Shown: positions 27,192 to 38,778 of the stretch, in pieces
How the letters are laid out: each line of letters starts with the position of its first letter
How positions within the stretch are numbered: position 1 is the first letter of the stretch
DNA from: CBDDEH01 sp965226865
GTDB lineage: Bacteria; Chloroflexota; Dehalococcoidia; Lucifugimonadales; JAGWBF01
Reading direction: 5' to 3'
DNA length: 64,000 bases
NCBI GenBank assembly: GCA_965226865.1
Contig: CBDDEH010000004.1
Coordinates: forward strand, 1,240,001-1,304,000
Notes under the pieces: generated by a model
The model's database searches: none
What the model was told of the DNA's origin: nothing
Seen by the model: the letters and a program-made list of their open reading frames with translations, nothing else
Made by a program: the position numbers and the translations under genes

Positions 27192-27964
27192 ATCTCGGTC
27201 TGGTTGAAGATGTAGGCGTGAGTGCCATCGAAAAACGCGCTGGAGCCAAAGACGAAACCCGAGAGAAGCGTCTCGTTCATGACCGTGACAGTATCTGTGG
27301 TGGGGTCGTAGCGGACTATTTCAGATCCACCTCCATCGCCACCGAAGATATAAGCGTGGGTGCCGTCCCATATGGCACTGGTAAATGCCCTGGCGGTCGG
27401 AAGAGTGGCCGCCATCACAGCGACCGTGTTTCCTATAGGATCGTAGCGGAGTATCTGGTCTGATTTGTTGGCGAGGAAGTCGTCACTGTCGACGCCACCA
27501 AACAGGTACACGTGAGTCCCATCGAACACTGCGCTCATGCCACCACCTGAAGACGGCAGGCCTGTGCTCACCACCAAGGTGGTGTCGGTAGCGGGATCGT
27601 ATTGCACCACTTCGACAATGGGATTCCCATCTTCATCTATGCCACCGAACACATATGCGTGGGTACCGTCCGAGGCTGCAGCGGTGTAATAGCGTGCTGA
27701 GGGGAGGATGGCGTTCATGACCGTGGCGATGTCCGTTGCGGGATCGTACTGGACGATCTCGTCAGACAAAGCAAAGAATGAAATTGAGCCTCCGAAGACG
27801 TAGGCGTTCAAGCCATCCCACACGGCACTGGTACCAAAGCGCTCAGAAGGGAGGGTGGCGCCGACCACGGTGACAGGATCGGTTGCGTGAATGGGCAGTA
27901 GCCACAGGCCAACCGTGGCAAGGGTAACCAGGACGATCAGAAGCAGGCCACTGAAGTTGCGCAT
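27017..27964 (-). CDS. Kelch-repeat N-terminal part of the giant exported protein
   Basis: Signal peptide (FSGLLLIVLVTLATVGLWLL then PIHA) followed by repeated kelch blades of the form LPSxRxxTSAxWDGTHAYIFGG...IVRYDPATDT, at least five copies, forming a beta-propeller outside the membrane. The last 40 residues are frame-shifted noise: one added base near 27130 joins it to the next segment (LPSSRPYASEVYTGNPGFLFGG). The start ATG at 27964 has no neighbour gene upstream within 250 bases, so this is the promoter-proximal end of the unit. Confidence 0.75.
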   Translation of the reverse strand: MRNFSGLLLIVLVTLATVGLWLLPIHATDPVTVVGATLPSERFGTSAVWDGLNAYVFGGSISFFALSDEIVQYDPATDIATVMNAILPSARYYTAAASDGTHAYVFGGIDEDGNPIVEVVQYDPATDTTLVVSTGLPSSGGGMSAVFDGTHVYLFGGVDSDDFLANKSDQILRYDPIGNTVAVMAATLPTARAFTSAIWDGTHAYIFGGDGGGSEIVRYDPTTDTVTVMNETLLSGFVFGSSAFFDGTHAYIFNQTEIWRYDPALDKMMIMQADLPSSRPTPARCTRVTLDSSSAALSSHVWTRLSAMTRLWTRP

Positions 27965-28051
27965 TCAGCCCCCAGAAGCTTTGTCCCTAGCCAGAATATA
28001 TATCTAACCTGTAAAAGAGTCAAACCTTGAAGGCAGCTATCAATAGTTAGG

Positions 28052-28140
28052 CAAAATGAGAGGCCCCTGGTATGTACAGGGGCCTTTTTGTTGTCTTGGT
28101 AGCGGGAGTTGGACTCGAACCAACGACCTTCGGGTTATGA
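28052..28140 (-). repeat. Partial duplicate of the tRNA-fMet 3' half and its terminator
   Basis: 89 bp matching 28977-29065 with few differences. 28097-28140 is the 3' half of the initiator tRNA from the anticodon loop to CCA (one G-to-A change), and 28061-28085 repeats the AGGCCCCTG/CAGGGGCCT terminator hairpin, here followed by T5 on the plus strand. With the intact copy it flanks the isochorismatase-family gene, like the attachment-site duplication left by integration at a tRNA 3' end. Confidence 0.75.
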
Positions 28141-28217
28141 TGAGTATGTAGACCCTGTGCCGCCGGATGCCACCGTTGACAGCGGGTGGAGCCACAATTA
28201 CACTCGCGCTTGTTTGA

Positions 28218-28922
28218 GTGTCGGCAAGTCGATGCAAGATGGGACGGTTGGGGTCGCGGATGAAGCAGCTACACAACATACAGGCTAATTCAGCAAACAC
28301 GCTACTCGTGGTTGTTGACGTGCAAAACGATTTTTCTAAAGTGGGTGGAAACCTCGGCCCAGGCGGTGTAGTCACGGAGGAACTGGCCAGGAGCATGGCC
28401 GAAACGATTGCGGTTATCGGGGGATTGGCTAAAAGGGCGCGTTCGTCCGGCGCGCGTGTGATGTACATTCAGTCGGTTCGGACTTTCAAAGAGCCCGAGT
28501 TCACCGTATTCAACTATCCCCACATGTTGGAACTCGGAAGCTGGGGGTCGGAGATCGTTGATGAACTGGAGCCACAGAAGGACGACGTCGTGATCCAAAA
28601 GTTCAGTCACGACCCCTTCTACAATACCAACATCGATCAGGTGCTGGAGAGTCTCGTCCCCGATCCAACGAAACATCAGGTGATTGTCACCGGCGGCGCG
28701 GCCCACGTCTGTGCTTATCACGCCGCCATGGGTTTCCATCTCAGAAACTATTGGACGATCGTCCCTATTGACGCTCTCTTCGGCGGGGATGAGGGGATGC
28801 GGTTTGCCCTGGAGCAGTTTTCTCTTAACGCGTATCCCAATATCTTCCTGACACGCTCTAACCTTGTGGAGTTCTCAGAGGTACCGGAGGTGGGCGTGCA
28901 CAACCTTGTTCCCGACACCTAG
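28218..28922 (+). CDS. Isochorismatase-family cysteine hydrolase
   Basis: Cysteine hydrolase fold with the catalytic triad visible: Asp in VVVDVQNDF, Lys in VIQKFSHDPFYNT, Cys in AAHVCAYHAAMGF. 234 aa from the GTG; the methionine at 28260 is an alternative start because the first 14 residues are not typical of the family and no good ribosome-binding site precedes either. Family members hydrolyse isochorismate, nicotinamide or N-carbamoyl compounds; substrate unknown. It is the only gene between two copies of a tRNA-fMet-derived repeat, suggesting that it came in as mobile cargo. Confidence 0.82.
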   Translation: MSASRCKMGRLGSRMKQLHNIQANSANTLLVVVDVQNDFSKVGGNLGPGGVVTEELARSMAETIAVIGGLAKRARSSGARVMYIQSVRTFKEPEFTVFNYPHMLELGSWGSEIVDELEPQKDDVVIQKFSHDPFYNTNIDQVLESLVPDPTKHQVIVTGGAAHVCAYHAAMGFHLRNYWTIVPIDALFGGDEGMRFALEQFSLNAYPNIFLTRSNLVEFSEVPEVGVHNLVPDT

Positions 28923-28976
28923 CCGTCCGACCTTCGGCCTCGGGTTGCTACGTCGATTGGCGATTTGCTACCAAAA

Positions 28977-29065
28977 CAAAATGAGAGGCCCCTGTATATA
29001 CCAGGGGCCTCTAAGCTGTCTTGGTAGCGGGGGTTGGACTCGAACCAACGACCTTCGGGTTATGA
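28977..29065 (-). repeat. Intact-side copy of the 89-bp tRNA-derived repeat
   Basis: Partner of 28052-28140, 925 bp away in the same orientation. It covers the 3' half of the complete tRNA-fMet gene plus its terminator. Confidence 0.75.
28984..29012 (-). terminator. Intrinsic terminator of the 23S-tRNA-fMet transcript
   Basis: AGAGGCCCCTG and CAGGGGCCTCT form a perfect 11-bp stem with a seven-base loop directly after the tRNA 3' end; on the minus strand a T-rich stretch (CATTTTGTTTTGG) follows. Confidence 0.7.
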
Positions 29066-29096
29066 GCCCGACGAGCTGCCACTGCTCCACCCCGCG
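29022..29096 (-). tRNA. Initiator tRNA-fMet (CAT)
   Basis: Folds as a complete cloverleaf on the minus strand with anticodon CAT and encoded CCA. Initiator features are visible: an unpaired first position of the acceptor stem (C1 against U72), three consecutive G-C pairs in the anticodon stem (GGG/CCC), and an A11-U24 pair in the D stem. It lies 44 bases after the 23S rRNA 3' end, so it is probably co-transcribed with it. Confidence 0.9.
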
Positions 29097-29107
29097 CCGT
29101 GTTTAGA

Positions 29108-29140
29108 GAATACTGGAAAACAGTTTGGAGTTCTTAGCGT

Positions 29141-29148
<8 letters not shown>
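29108..29148 (-). other. 3' arm of the 23S processing stem
   Basis: Pairs with 32572-32610 over about 38 bases with few mismatches (core CTTGACCCACGCTA..GAACTCCAAACT against its complement), forming the long duplex that RNase III normally cuts to release pre-23S rRNA. Confidence 0.75.
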
Positions 29149-32571
<3,423 letters not shown>

Positions 32572-32579
<8 letters not shown>

Positions 32580-32610
32580 ACGCTAGGAACTCCAAACTAC
32601 TGGAGTATTC
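32572..32610 (-). other. 5' arm of the 23S processing stem
   Basis: Partner of 29108-29148; brackets the 23S gene and shows that the transcript covers the whole gene including the intron. Confidence 0.75.
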
Positions 32611-32626
32611 TCTTTTTAACGTGCGA

Positions 32627-32658
32627 AGCGGCGACTGGGTTAAGCCCAAGTCGCCGCT
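32627..32658 (-). promoter_or_regulatory. Strong leader hairpin of the 23S transcript
   Basis: GCGGCGACT(T)GGG and CCCAGTCGCCGC pair around a short loop between the promoter and the processing stem. It could serve antitermination, leader processing or attenuation. Confidence 0.5.
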
Positions 32659-32732
32659 CAGGATACCCAACTTTTATATGGAGGTTAGAATTCGATCATC
32701 TTTTGGGGAATTCGCCGCCTTCCGGATAAACT

Positions 32733-32761
32733 ATTATAATGACTACCAATACGGGCGTCAA
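32733..32761 (-). promoter_or_regulatory. rrl promoter
   Basis: On the minus strand TTGACG (32761-32756) and a perfect TATAAT (32738-32733) are spaced by 17 bases, giving a start near 32726 and a leader of about 150 nt. The presence of its own promoter supports a 23S operon independent of 16S. Confidence 0.8.
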
Positions 32762-32801
32762 GCGGTGACAACCCGAATATTTTGTCTTGCCGGAAGGGAT
32801 A

Positions 32802-33182
32802 ATGGAGCGCCAAAATCTCGATCCATGGGCACTAAAAGGGGCGGCCGACGCCACCCTGGAACGGACGGCGTCTCAGCTACGGGACGTATTGAAGGACCTG
32901 GCTTCGAGGCTGTCTCCCTTCCCATCTTTTCTGAACATGAAATCTATCCAAGCCATCGAGGTGGAGCCTATCGGGCCGCAAAACCAGGCCAGCGGATGCG
33001 TGGTCGTATGCGAGGACGGTGAGCTGTACGAGCTTAGCCTCGAGGCCATCCCCGGCCCAGGAGCGGAACTGGAAGTGGACCAGGTGGAGGTGTTCAAGGC
33101 TCTGGAGATGCCGCCGGAGGAGTATATACCCTACGCTTTCGCGGCCATTCAAGCCATGGCCAGCAAGCTGGAGTCGAAGTAA
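32802..33182 (+). CDS. Hypothetical protein, 126 aa
   Basis: ATG at 32802 preceded by GGAAGG; a TTG frame start at 32787 is less likely. The product is acidic, with an amphipathic N-terminal helix (LKGAADATLERTASQLRDVL), a beta-rich centre (GCVVVCEDGELYELSLEAIP) and a helical C-terminus. No signal peptide, no membrane segment and no recognised family. It is divergent from the rrl promoter and convergent with ffh, 13 bases away. Confidence 0.55.
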   Translation: MERQNLDPWALKGAADATLERTASQLRDVLKDLASRLSPFPSFLNMKSIQAIEVEPIGPQNQASGCVVVCEDGELYELSLEAIPGPGAELEVDQVEVFKALEMPPEEYIPYAFAAIQAMASKLESK

Positions 33183-33195
33183 GACCAGGTACTGC

Positions 33196-34521
33196 TTACC
33201 TGAATATCTTGCGAAGGTCAGCGGGGTTGCGCATGCGGGATATCTGCTTCATCATCTTCTGGGCCTGCTTGAACTGGTTGAGAAGCTGATTTACGTCGGC
33301 CGGGCTGGTCCCGCTCCCGGCGGCGATGCGGCGGCGACGACGGCCATCCAGCATATCAGGGTTGTGGCGCTCCCCGGGCGTCATGGACTGGATGATAGCC
33401 TCGAACTTGATCAACTGCCTCTCGTCCAGCTCATCGGGTAGCTTCTTCTTGACCTGTGAGAAACCGGGAATCATGTCCACGATCTGGCTAAGGCCTATCT
33501 TCTTGACGCTCTGAAACTGTATCAAAAAATCATCCAGGTCGAAGGACGCCTTTCGAATCTTTTTCTCCAGCTCTTTGGCCTGTCGTTCGTCTACCGCGTC
33601 CTGGGCCTTCTCGATAAGGGACAGTACATCTCCCATGCCCAGAATGCGGGAGGCCAACCGGTCTGGGTAGAAAGGCTCCAGGGCATCGGCCTTCTCTCCC
33701 ACGCCGATAAACTTGATGGGCACCCCGGTCACCTGGGTAATGGACAGGGCGGCGCCACCCCTGGCATCGCCGTCCATCTTGGTCATGATCAGCCCGTTCA
33801 GGCCAACCTGCTCATGGAATTCCTGGGCGGCCCGGACAGCGTCCTGTCCGGTCATGGCGTCGACAACAAGCAGAGTCTCCTGGGGAGAGACGGCGGACTT
33901 TATGTCGTCCAGTTCCTTCATCAGCTCCCCGTCGATGTGCAGACGCCCACCCGTGTCCACGATTGCCCAGACGGCGCCCATCTGCTGGGCCTGCTTGATG
34001 CCCGCTTTCGCCACCTTAACCGCGGTTGAGGAGGTCTCTTCTCGATAAACCGGTATGCCGAGCTGTTTGCCCAGGACAGCGAGCTGTTCGATAGCCGCGG
34101 GACGCCGAAGGTCCGCCGCTATCAGCAGACATTGGTCTCCACCCTTACCAAGCTGGAGGGCCAGCTTGGCTGCCGTAGTGGTCTTACCCGAGCCCTGTAG
34201 ACCCACCAGCATCAAGACCGTGGTCTGGCTGCTGGAACGGGTTAGCTTGTGGTCTCCGCCGCTGAGGATATCGGTAAGCTCCTCGTTGACGATCTTGACC
34301 ACCTGCTGGCCTGGGCTAAGGCTCTCCAGGACGTCGCCTCCAACGGACCGCTCCCTGACCCGGTTAACGAAATCCCGGGCGACCTTGAAATTGACGTCGG
34401 CTTCGAGAAGGGCGAGCCGGACCTGCTTCAGTGCCTCACCGATGTCTTTCTCGGTGAGACGGCCTTTGCCGGTTATCTGTTGAAAGACTGCGGTGAGCTT
34501 GTCTGTAAGTGTTTCAAACAT
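33196..34521 (-). CDS. ffh: Signal recognition particle protein Ffh (SRP54)
   Basis: GTPase that binds signal peptides and 4.5S RNA to target membrane and secreted proteins to FtsY/SecYEG. N domain (1-85), G domain with P-loop GLQGSGKTTTAAKLAL (near 107-122), DTGGRLHIDGELM and TKMDGDARGGAAL, and a C-terminal Met-rich M domain ending in QKMMKQISRMRNP. 441 aa is standard. Start ATG with GAGAG upstream. No ylxM or rpsP neighbour is present. Expected to handle the many exported proteins encoded nearby. Confidence 0.96.
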   Translation of the reverse strand: MFETLTDKLTAVFQQITGKGRLTEKDIGEALKQVRLALLEADVNFKVARDFVNRVRERSVGGDVLESLSPGQQVVKIVNEELTDILSGGDHKLTRSSSQTTVLMLVGLQGSGKTTTAAKLALQLGKGGDQCLLIAADLRRPAAIEQLAVLGKQLGIPVYREETSSTAVKVAKAGIKQAQQMGAVWAIVDTGGRLHIDGELMKELDDIKSAVSPQETLLVVDAMTGQDAVRAAQEFHEQVGLNGLIMTKMDGDARGGAALSITQVTGVPIKFIGVGEKADALEPFYPDRLASRILGMGDVLSLIEKAQDAVDERQAKELEKKIRKASFDLDDFLIQFQSVKKIGLSQIVDMIPGFSQVKKKLPDELDERQLIKFEAIIQSMTPGERHNPDMLDGRRRRRIAAGSGTSPADVNQLLNQFKQAQKMMKQISRMRNPADLRKIFR

Positions 34522-34613
34522 GGAACTCTCTTGCGATTGTACGGTGGTGTGCAGAAGGGGTCAATAGAGGCACGCGCCTTCTCCCATCTACCGGCATCTG
34601 CTAGAATCCTAGC

Positions 34614-34720
34614 TGATGATCCGAACCCTCACCCCCTCGGTCCCCCTCTCCCTTGGCAAGGGAAAGGGGGAGAAAAATATGATTGGCCACCCCCCAAACC
34701 CCCGGGCAAAGGGGTTAAAG
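34614..34720. repeat. Dispersed palindromic repeat
   Basis: CCCCCTCTCCCTT and AAGGGAAAGGGGG form an imperfect palindrome followed by a CCCCCCAAACCCCCGG block, related in style to the fields at 14.1-14.5 and 56.7-57.1 kb. Otherwise 34522-34734 holds no gene. Confidence 0.5.
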
Positions 34721-34734
34721 AAAAGGAGGAGTTG

Positions 34735-35208
34735 ATGGCAGAGAAGAGATACTGGCTGCTCAAGTCGGAGCCCTCGGGCTACTCATTCAATGACCTCCTC
34801 AACGAGGAGGACCAGACTGCCGAGTGGGACGGCGTCAGGAACTTTCAGGCCCGCAATACAATGAAAAATGACATGAAGGTGGGAGACGGGGTGCTGTTCT
34901 ACCACTCCAGCACCAAGCCCCAGGCTGTCGTTGGAACCGCTGTGGTGGTCAGGGAAGGTTACCACGACTTCACGGCGTGGGACCCCAAGGACAAGCATTA
35001 CGACCCGAAGAGCACTCCCGACAAACCCACCTGGTTCATGGTCGATATCAAAGGGGAGGCCGAGTTCCCTAACCCAGTGACACTGGAGACCATCAAGGAG
35101 ACGCCCGGCCTGGAGAACATGACGCTGGTAAAGGCCTCACGCCTCTCGGTGCAGCCGGTGAGGCCCGAGGAGTGGGAAATCATCGTCGGGTTAGGGATGG
35201 GAAAGTAG
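34735..35208 (+). CDS. EVE domain-containing protein (YTH/PUA-like)
   Basis: 157 aa, start ATG with AGGAGGA six bases upstream. The EVE fold is recognisable from the opening KRYWLLKSEPSGYSFNDLL, the WDGVRNFQARN motif, MKVGDGVLFYHSSTKPQAVV and the closing VQPVRPEEWEIIV. EVE proteins bind modified nucleotides in RNA or DNA; their exact role here is unknown. It stands between ffh and sbcC, transcribed toward sbcC, with 20 bases between the convergent ends. Confidence 0.9.
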   Translation: MAEKRYWLLKSEPSGYSFNDLLNEEDQTAEWDGVRNFQARNTMKNDMKVGDGVLFYHSSTKPQAVVGTAVVVREGYHDFTAWDPKDKHYDPKSTPDKPTWFMVDIKGEAEFPNPVTLETIKETPGLENMTLVKASRLSVQPVRPEEWEIIVGLGMGK

Positions 35209-35228
35209 AACCCTCGCCATAGGGAAAG

Positions 35229-37811
35229 CTAGCTGATCCAGAAGGTGGAGCCGGTGGGTTCTTTCTGCACTTCGATTCGTACCGGGAAGGCGTCTTTTAA
35301 GTCCTCGAGGTGGGTGATCACGATGATCTTCTCGAAGTCATCTTCGATGGCTCTGATGACCTCCAGGATCTTCTCCCGGCCGGCGGTGTCCTGGGTTCCG
35401 AATCCCTCGTCGATGAAAAGGGTGGGCAGAGGCGCCCCCTTCCGGCTGGCAAGCACCTTGGACAGTGCGATGCGCAGAGCCAGGTTGATACGAAAGGCCT
35501 CGCCACCGCTGAACATTTCGTAGCTTCTGGGACCCATCTCGTCACTGATTTTGATCTCCAGGGTCTCGATGGGCTCTCCCTTGCCACTCCTCCGCTCCCG
35601 CTGGGTTTCCAGCTTCAGATGCATGCGGTTGTCGGTCATGCGGCCCAGCAGCGCGTTAGCCTCCTCCTCGATGCGGGGCAGTAACGTCTCGATGAGCAGA
35701 GCCTGGACGCCCTGTTTGCCGAACGCGGCGGCCAGGTCCCGATACATCCCCTGTTCGTTTCTGAGGTTTTTCAGCTCAACCTCTTTGCCACCCACCTGAC
35801 TCTTCAGAGCATTGAGCCTCTCAATCTCCTTTTCCAGCTCGATCCGCCGACGGAATAACCCTTCTCGCGCCCGTTCCGCCTCTTTATAGTCGGCTTCAGC
35901 GACTCTCAGTTCCTTTTCCCGCTTGGGAAGGGTCGCCACATCCGCCTCCATCTTTTCCTGCTTGACCAGCGAATCTTCCAGTTCCTGCTGGCGGCGGTTG
36001 TACATGTCCTGCGCCCTCTCCAATGACCTCGTCTCTTGCGGGATGGCGGTAGTAGCCTCCTCAAGACGCTGATGCCGCTGCTGGAACTCCTGAAGCTCCT
36101 GTAAGCGGGCGTAAAGGGTTCTCTGGGCCGCCGGGTCGTAGCCCAGCACATCGATCTCGGTCTCGATATTCCGGAGGCCTGCGATTTCTTCCGGCGCATA
36201 AGCTTCTTCGCCGAGCTGCTGCCTCACGCCCTGGAGTTTGAGGTCGGCCTCGTCGAGCTCCGCAGCAGCTTTGTTGGACTCATCCATGCTTCGCTCTAAA
36301 AGGGCTACGGCGGCTTCCGACTCTCGCCGTTTCTCCTGGTGGTCGGCCTCGGAGGTTTGCAGGTCCTGCTCGAGCTTTTGCCTCTGGGACCGGGTGTCCT
36401 CCAAAGCCTTGTGTTCCCGGCGATAAAGCTCTCTCTTCTCTTCTATCTGCTCCGTGTAGCTGTGCACCAGACGCTGGGAGCCGTCTTCACCCAATTCGGT
36501 ACCGCACAAAGGACATGTAGCCGAATGGTCCGAGGACTGGACCATTTTCTGTTTGGCCCCCAACTCCTTGCCCTCCGACGCGTGTTGGTGTACCCGGGCC
36601 TCCATCTGCCCTACCGACACGGTCAGGTCTTGGAGTTTCTGCCGTCTGGTTTCCAGTTCCCTTTCCTGCCCCGCCAGTTCGGCCAACTGGATACGTGCCT
36701 TCTCCAACCGCGTGTCAATATCTTGGAGGTTTGAGGCCTTGGGACCGAGCTCCAATTCGATCCGGCGTTCCAGTTGGGATATCTGTTCCTCCAACCGGGC
36801 CTTTCCCCTCTCCAAGACCCCGTTTAGATTTTCCTTTGTCTTGCTCAGGGCTTCGAATTGCTCCTGGGAGCGGTTGAGGGTCTCATATTGACCCTGGATT
36901 TCCTGTACCTGCTTCAGGCCCTCTTCGATGGCCGGTCGTTCATCGATGAGAGATTGGTAGCCCACTACACGTGCTTTACGCTCGGCAGTCTCAACCTGGA
37001 GGTCTGAGATATCCTTACGGATGGGCTCGATTCTGGCTTCTGACTCGTCGAGTTCGATGCGCTTTCGTTTCAGACCGTCCACCTGCTCTTTCAATGTCCG
37101 GTAAAGCTGCTCGGAGGTCTTCTGCCTGGTCTGGGCTTTTTCGAGGTCTCCGATCACTGATTCGAGCTCGGTGGAATAATCCTCCCGGCGAGACAGCTCG
37201 GCACGCATCTGCCCCAGACTCTCTTCTATAGCAATGGCCCTATGCCGTCTTCCGTCGGCGGCAGTCTTGGCTCTATCCTGGAGGAGGTCGTAATAGGCCA
37301 GGCCCAGAATTTTGGCCAGCACCTCTTTCCGCTCTCCCGGCATCTTGTTGGTGAACTCGTCCGCCCGGCCCTGGAGCAGGAAGGCGCTGTTTATGAAGGT
37401 GTCGTAGTCCATGCCGATCAACTGGTCTACCTTGGCCTGGGTTTCCCTGATCGTGTTGCCCGTTATGGGAACAAAGCCTTCCGGGGAGTCCACCTGGAGC
37501 TGAAAATCGCTAGGCCCCTGTCGCTTCCTACCGGAACTTATGGAATGTCTTCTGGTGACCCTATACCGTGAGTCCCTCGCCAGAAACTCCAGGTCCACCA
37601 GCATCTCGTCTCGGCCATAGTGGACCAGCTCGTCCTGGGTCCTGCCACGTGCCTTGCCCCACAGCGCCCAGGTGATGGCGTCCAGCATGGCAGACTTCCC
37701 ATGGCCGTTCTGGCCGCAGAGGCAGGCCAGATGGATACCTTCCAGGTCCAACGTGGGCACGTCGTCCTGGTAGCACAGGAAATTTTTCAGCGTCAGCTTC
37801 AGAGGAATCAT
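35229..37811 (-). CDS. sbcC: SbcC/Rad50-like ATPase
   Basis: 860-residue SMC-family ATPase. N-terminal Walker A in CGQNGHGKSAMLDAITWALW (near 32-51), two long coiled coils separated by the zinc hook CPLCGTELGEDG (near 440), and a C-terminal signature (FSGGEAFRINLALRIALSKV) and Walker B (LPTLFIDEGFGTQD). With the SbcD/Mre11 nuclease it processes hairpins and DNA ends. Unusually, no sbcD is next to it: upstream is a short empty gap and then a divergent enoyl-CoA hydratase. Confidence 0.93.
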   Translation of the reverse strand: MIPLKLTLKNFLCYQDDVPTLDLEGIHLACLCGQNGHGKSAMLDAITWALWGKARGRTQDELVHYGRDEMLVDLEFLARDSRYRVTRRHSISSGRKRQGPSDFQLQVDSPEGFVPITGNTIRETQAKVDQLIGMDYDTFINSAFLLQGRADEFTNKMPGERKEVLAKILGLAYYDLLQDRAKTAADGRRHRAIAIEESLGQMRAELSRREDYSTELESVIGDLEKAQTRQKTSEQLYRTLKEQVDGLKRKRIELDESEARIEPIRKDISDLQVETAERKARVVGYQSLIDERPAIEEGLKQVQEIQGQYETLNRSQEQFEALSKTKENLNGVLERGKARLEEQISQLERRIELELGPKASNLQDIDTRLEKARIQLAELAGQERELETRRQKLQDLTVSVGQMEARVHQHASEGKELGAKQKMVQSSDHSATCPLCGTELGEDGSQRLVHSYTEQIEEKRELYRREHKALEDTRSQRQKLEQDLQTSEADHQEKRRESEAAVALLERSMDESNKAAAELDEADLKLQGVRQQLGEEAYAPEEIAGLRNIETEIDVLGYDPAAQRTLYARLQELQEFQQRHQRLEEATTAIPQETRSLERAQDMYNRRQQELEDSLVKQEKMEADVATLPKREKELRVAEADYKEAERAREGLFRRRIELEKEIERLNALKSQVGGKEVELKNLRNEQGMYRDLAAAFGKQGVQALLIETLLPRIEEEANALLGRMTDNRMHLKLETQRERRSGKGEPIETLEIKISDEMGPRSYEMFSGGEAFRINLALRIALSKVLASRKGAPLPTLFIDEGFGTQDTAGREKILEVIRAIEDDFEKIIVITHLEDLKDAFPVRIEVQKEPTGSTFWIS

Positions 37812-37983
37812 AGCTTTTCAGCAAGTGGGCCGGCGGCTTTCCAATTCTATCAGACCTACGATGGCTACTCACCATGTTGATGGCAGGGAGGTGGTAGCTG
37901 TAATCTTGTCAAGAAGAGATTGCAGACTTAAGATATTGGCGACTCCAACCACGGGCTGAGTAAGCCAGTGAGCAGTTCCTTAG

Positions 37984-38763
37984 TTGTATAAATCCCTTAG
38001 CTACCTTTTTAAAGAACCCATCGCAACGATAACTCTTAACCGTCCAGAGGCCTCAAACTGTATAGACCTCACGATGGCCGAGGAAATACGCCAGGCGGTC
38101 CAGCAGATTCTGGAAGAAAAGACCGCCTTGGTCGCCATCATTACAGGTGTGGGCAACGTGTTTTCCTCCGGCCGGGCCCGGCTTTCGTCGGGCGTTCCGG
38201 CCGAGGTGGAATACGGCGCCGACCAATGGTTGAGGCTTCATCGGGTAGCTTCAACGATAGCAGGGCTGCCCACCCCAGTGATCGCCGTGCTGAATGGGGA
38301 TGCCGTGGACCACGGGTTGGAGCTGGCGCTGGCTTGCGACCTGCGAATAGCCGCCAGAGGGGCCAAGATGGGGTTCTCCGACCTCTCGAACGGGACGCTG
38401 CCCTGGGATGGCGGCACCCAACGGCTGCCCAGACTGGTGGGCAGGGGACAGGCCCTCGAGATGCTCCTAACCTCGAGGCTCGTGGACACCGACGAGGCAC
38501 TCCATATGGGGCTGGTGAATATGGTCGTCGAGCCGGAAGTCCTGATCAGCAGCGCTGAAAAGGTGGCGTCGGAAATCGCTTCAGGAGGACCTGTTGCCGC
38601 CAGCTACGTTAAAGAGGCAGTCTTGAAGGGAATGGACATGACCCTTGACCAGGGCCTGACGTTGGAGGCGGACCTGAATCTGCTGCTGTTTTCCACTGGG
38701 GACAGAGATGAGGGGCTTAGCTCGTTCAAGGAAAAGCGCAAACCCAGGTTCAAAGGCGAATAA
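37984..38763 (+). CDS. Enoyl-CoA hydratase/isomerase family protein, one catalytic Glu absent
   Basis: Crotonase fold of 259 aa with oxyanion-hole segments (AVLNGDAVDHGLELALACDLRIA and the later TLPWDGGTQRLPRLVG). The second catalytic glutamate normally in a PEVxLGxxP context is not present (FSDLSNGTLPWDGG), so hydration may be lost and another crotonase reaction (hydrolysis, isomerisation, C-C cleavage) is possible. Start taken as TTG at 37984; no strong ribosome-binding site is seen, so the start is uncertain. First gene of an acyl-CoA cluster. The 170 bases before it hold no gene. Confidence 0.8.
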   Translation: MYKSLSYLFKEPIATITLNRPEASNCIDLTMAEEIRQAVQQILEEKTALVAIITGVGNVFSSGRARLSSGVPAEVEYGADQWLRLHRVASTIAGLPTPVIAVLNGDAVDHGLELALACDLRIAARGAKMGFSDLSNGTLPWDGGTQRLPRLVGRGQALEMLLTSRLVDTDEALHMGLVNMVVEPEVLISSAEKVASEIASGGPVAASYVKEAVLKGMDMTLDQGLTLEADLNLLLFSTGDRDEGLSSFKEKRKPRFKGE

Positions 38764-38778
38764 CCAGATGGTAACAAG

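Larger units (their letters stand above)
18016..27964 (-). pseudogene. Giant exported kelch / calcium-binding / DUF11 / Rhs (YD-repeat) protein, reading frame interrupted
   Basis: Reconstructed from six minus-strand segments as one protein of about 3,300 residues: signal peptide, six or so kelch-like repeats (YVFGG..., 27964-27130), calcium-binding DxDxDG repeats (27000-26580), DUF11 domains (25800-24400), Rhs entry domain (about 24200-23860), YD repeats with an embedded dockerin pair (23850-19000), the Rhs core end motif (18815-18719) and a unique C-terminal region ending at 18016. Five joints need one added base each (near 27130, 25904-25920, 23856, 19868 and 18205-18225), and one in-frame TGA lies at 26574-26576. 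The individual segments are listed separately. Alternative: separate kelch and Rhs genes divided at the TGA. Confidence 0.65.

Noticed and set aside
29097..29140. 5S rRNA between 23S and tRNA-fMet
   Set aside because: Only 44 bases are available and they form the processing stem.
34249..34734. N-terminal extension of the EVE protein
   Set aside because: Overlaps ffh antisense and a repeat; AGGAGGA and the family start point to 34735.
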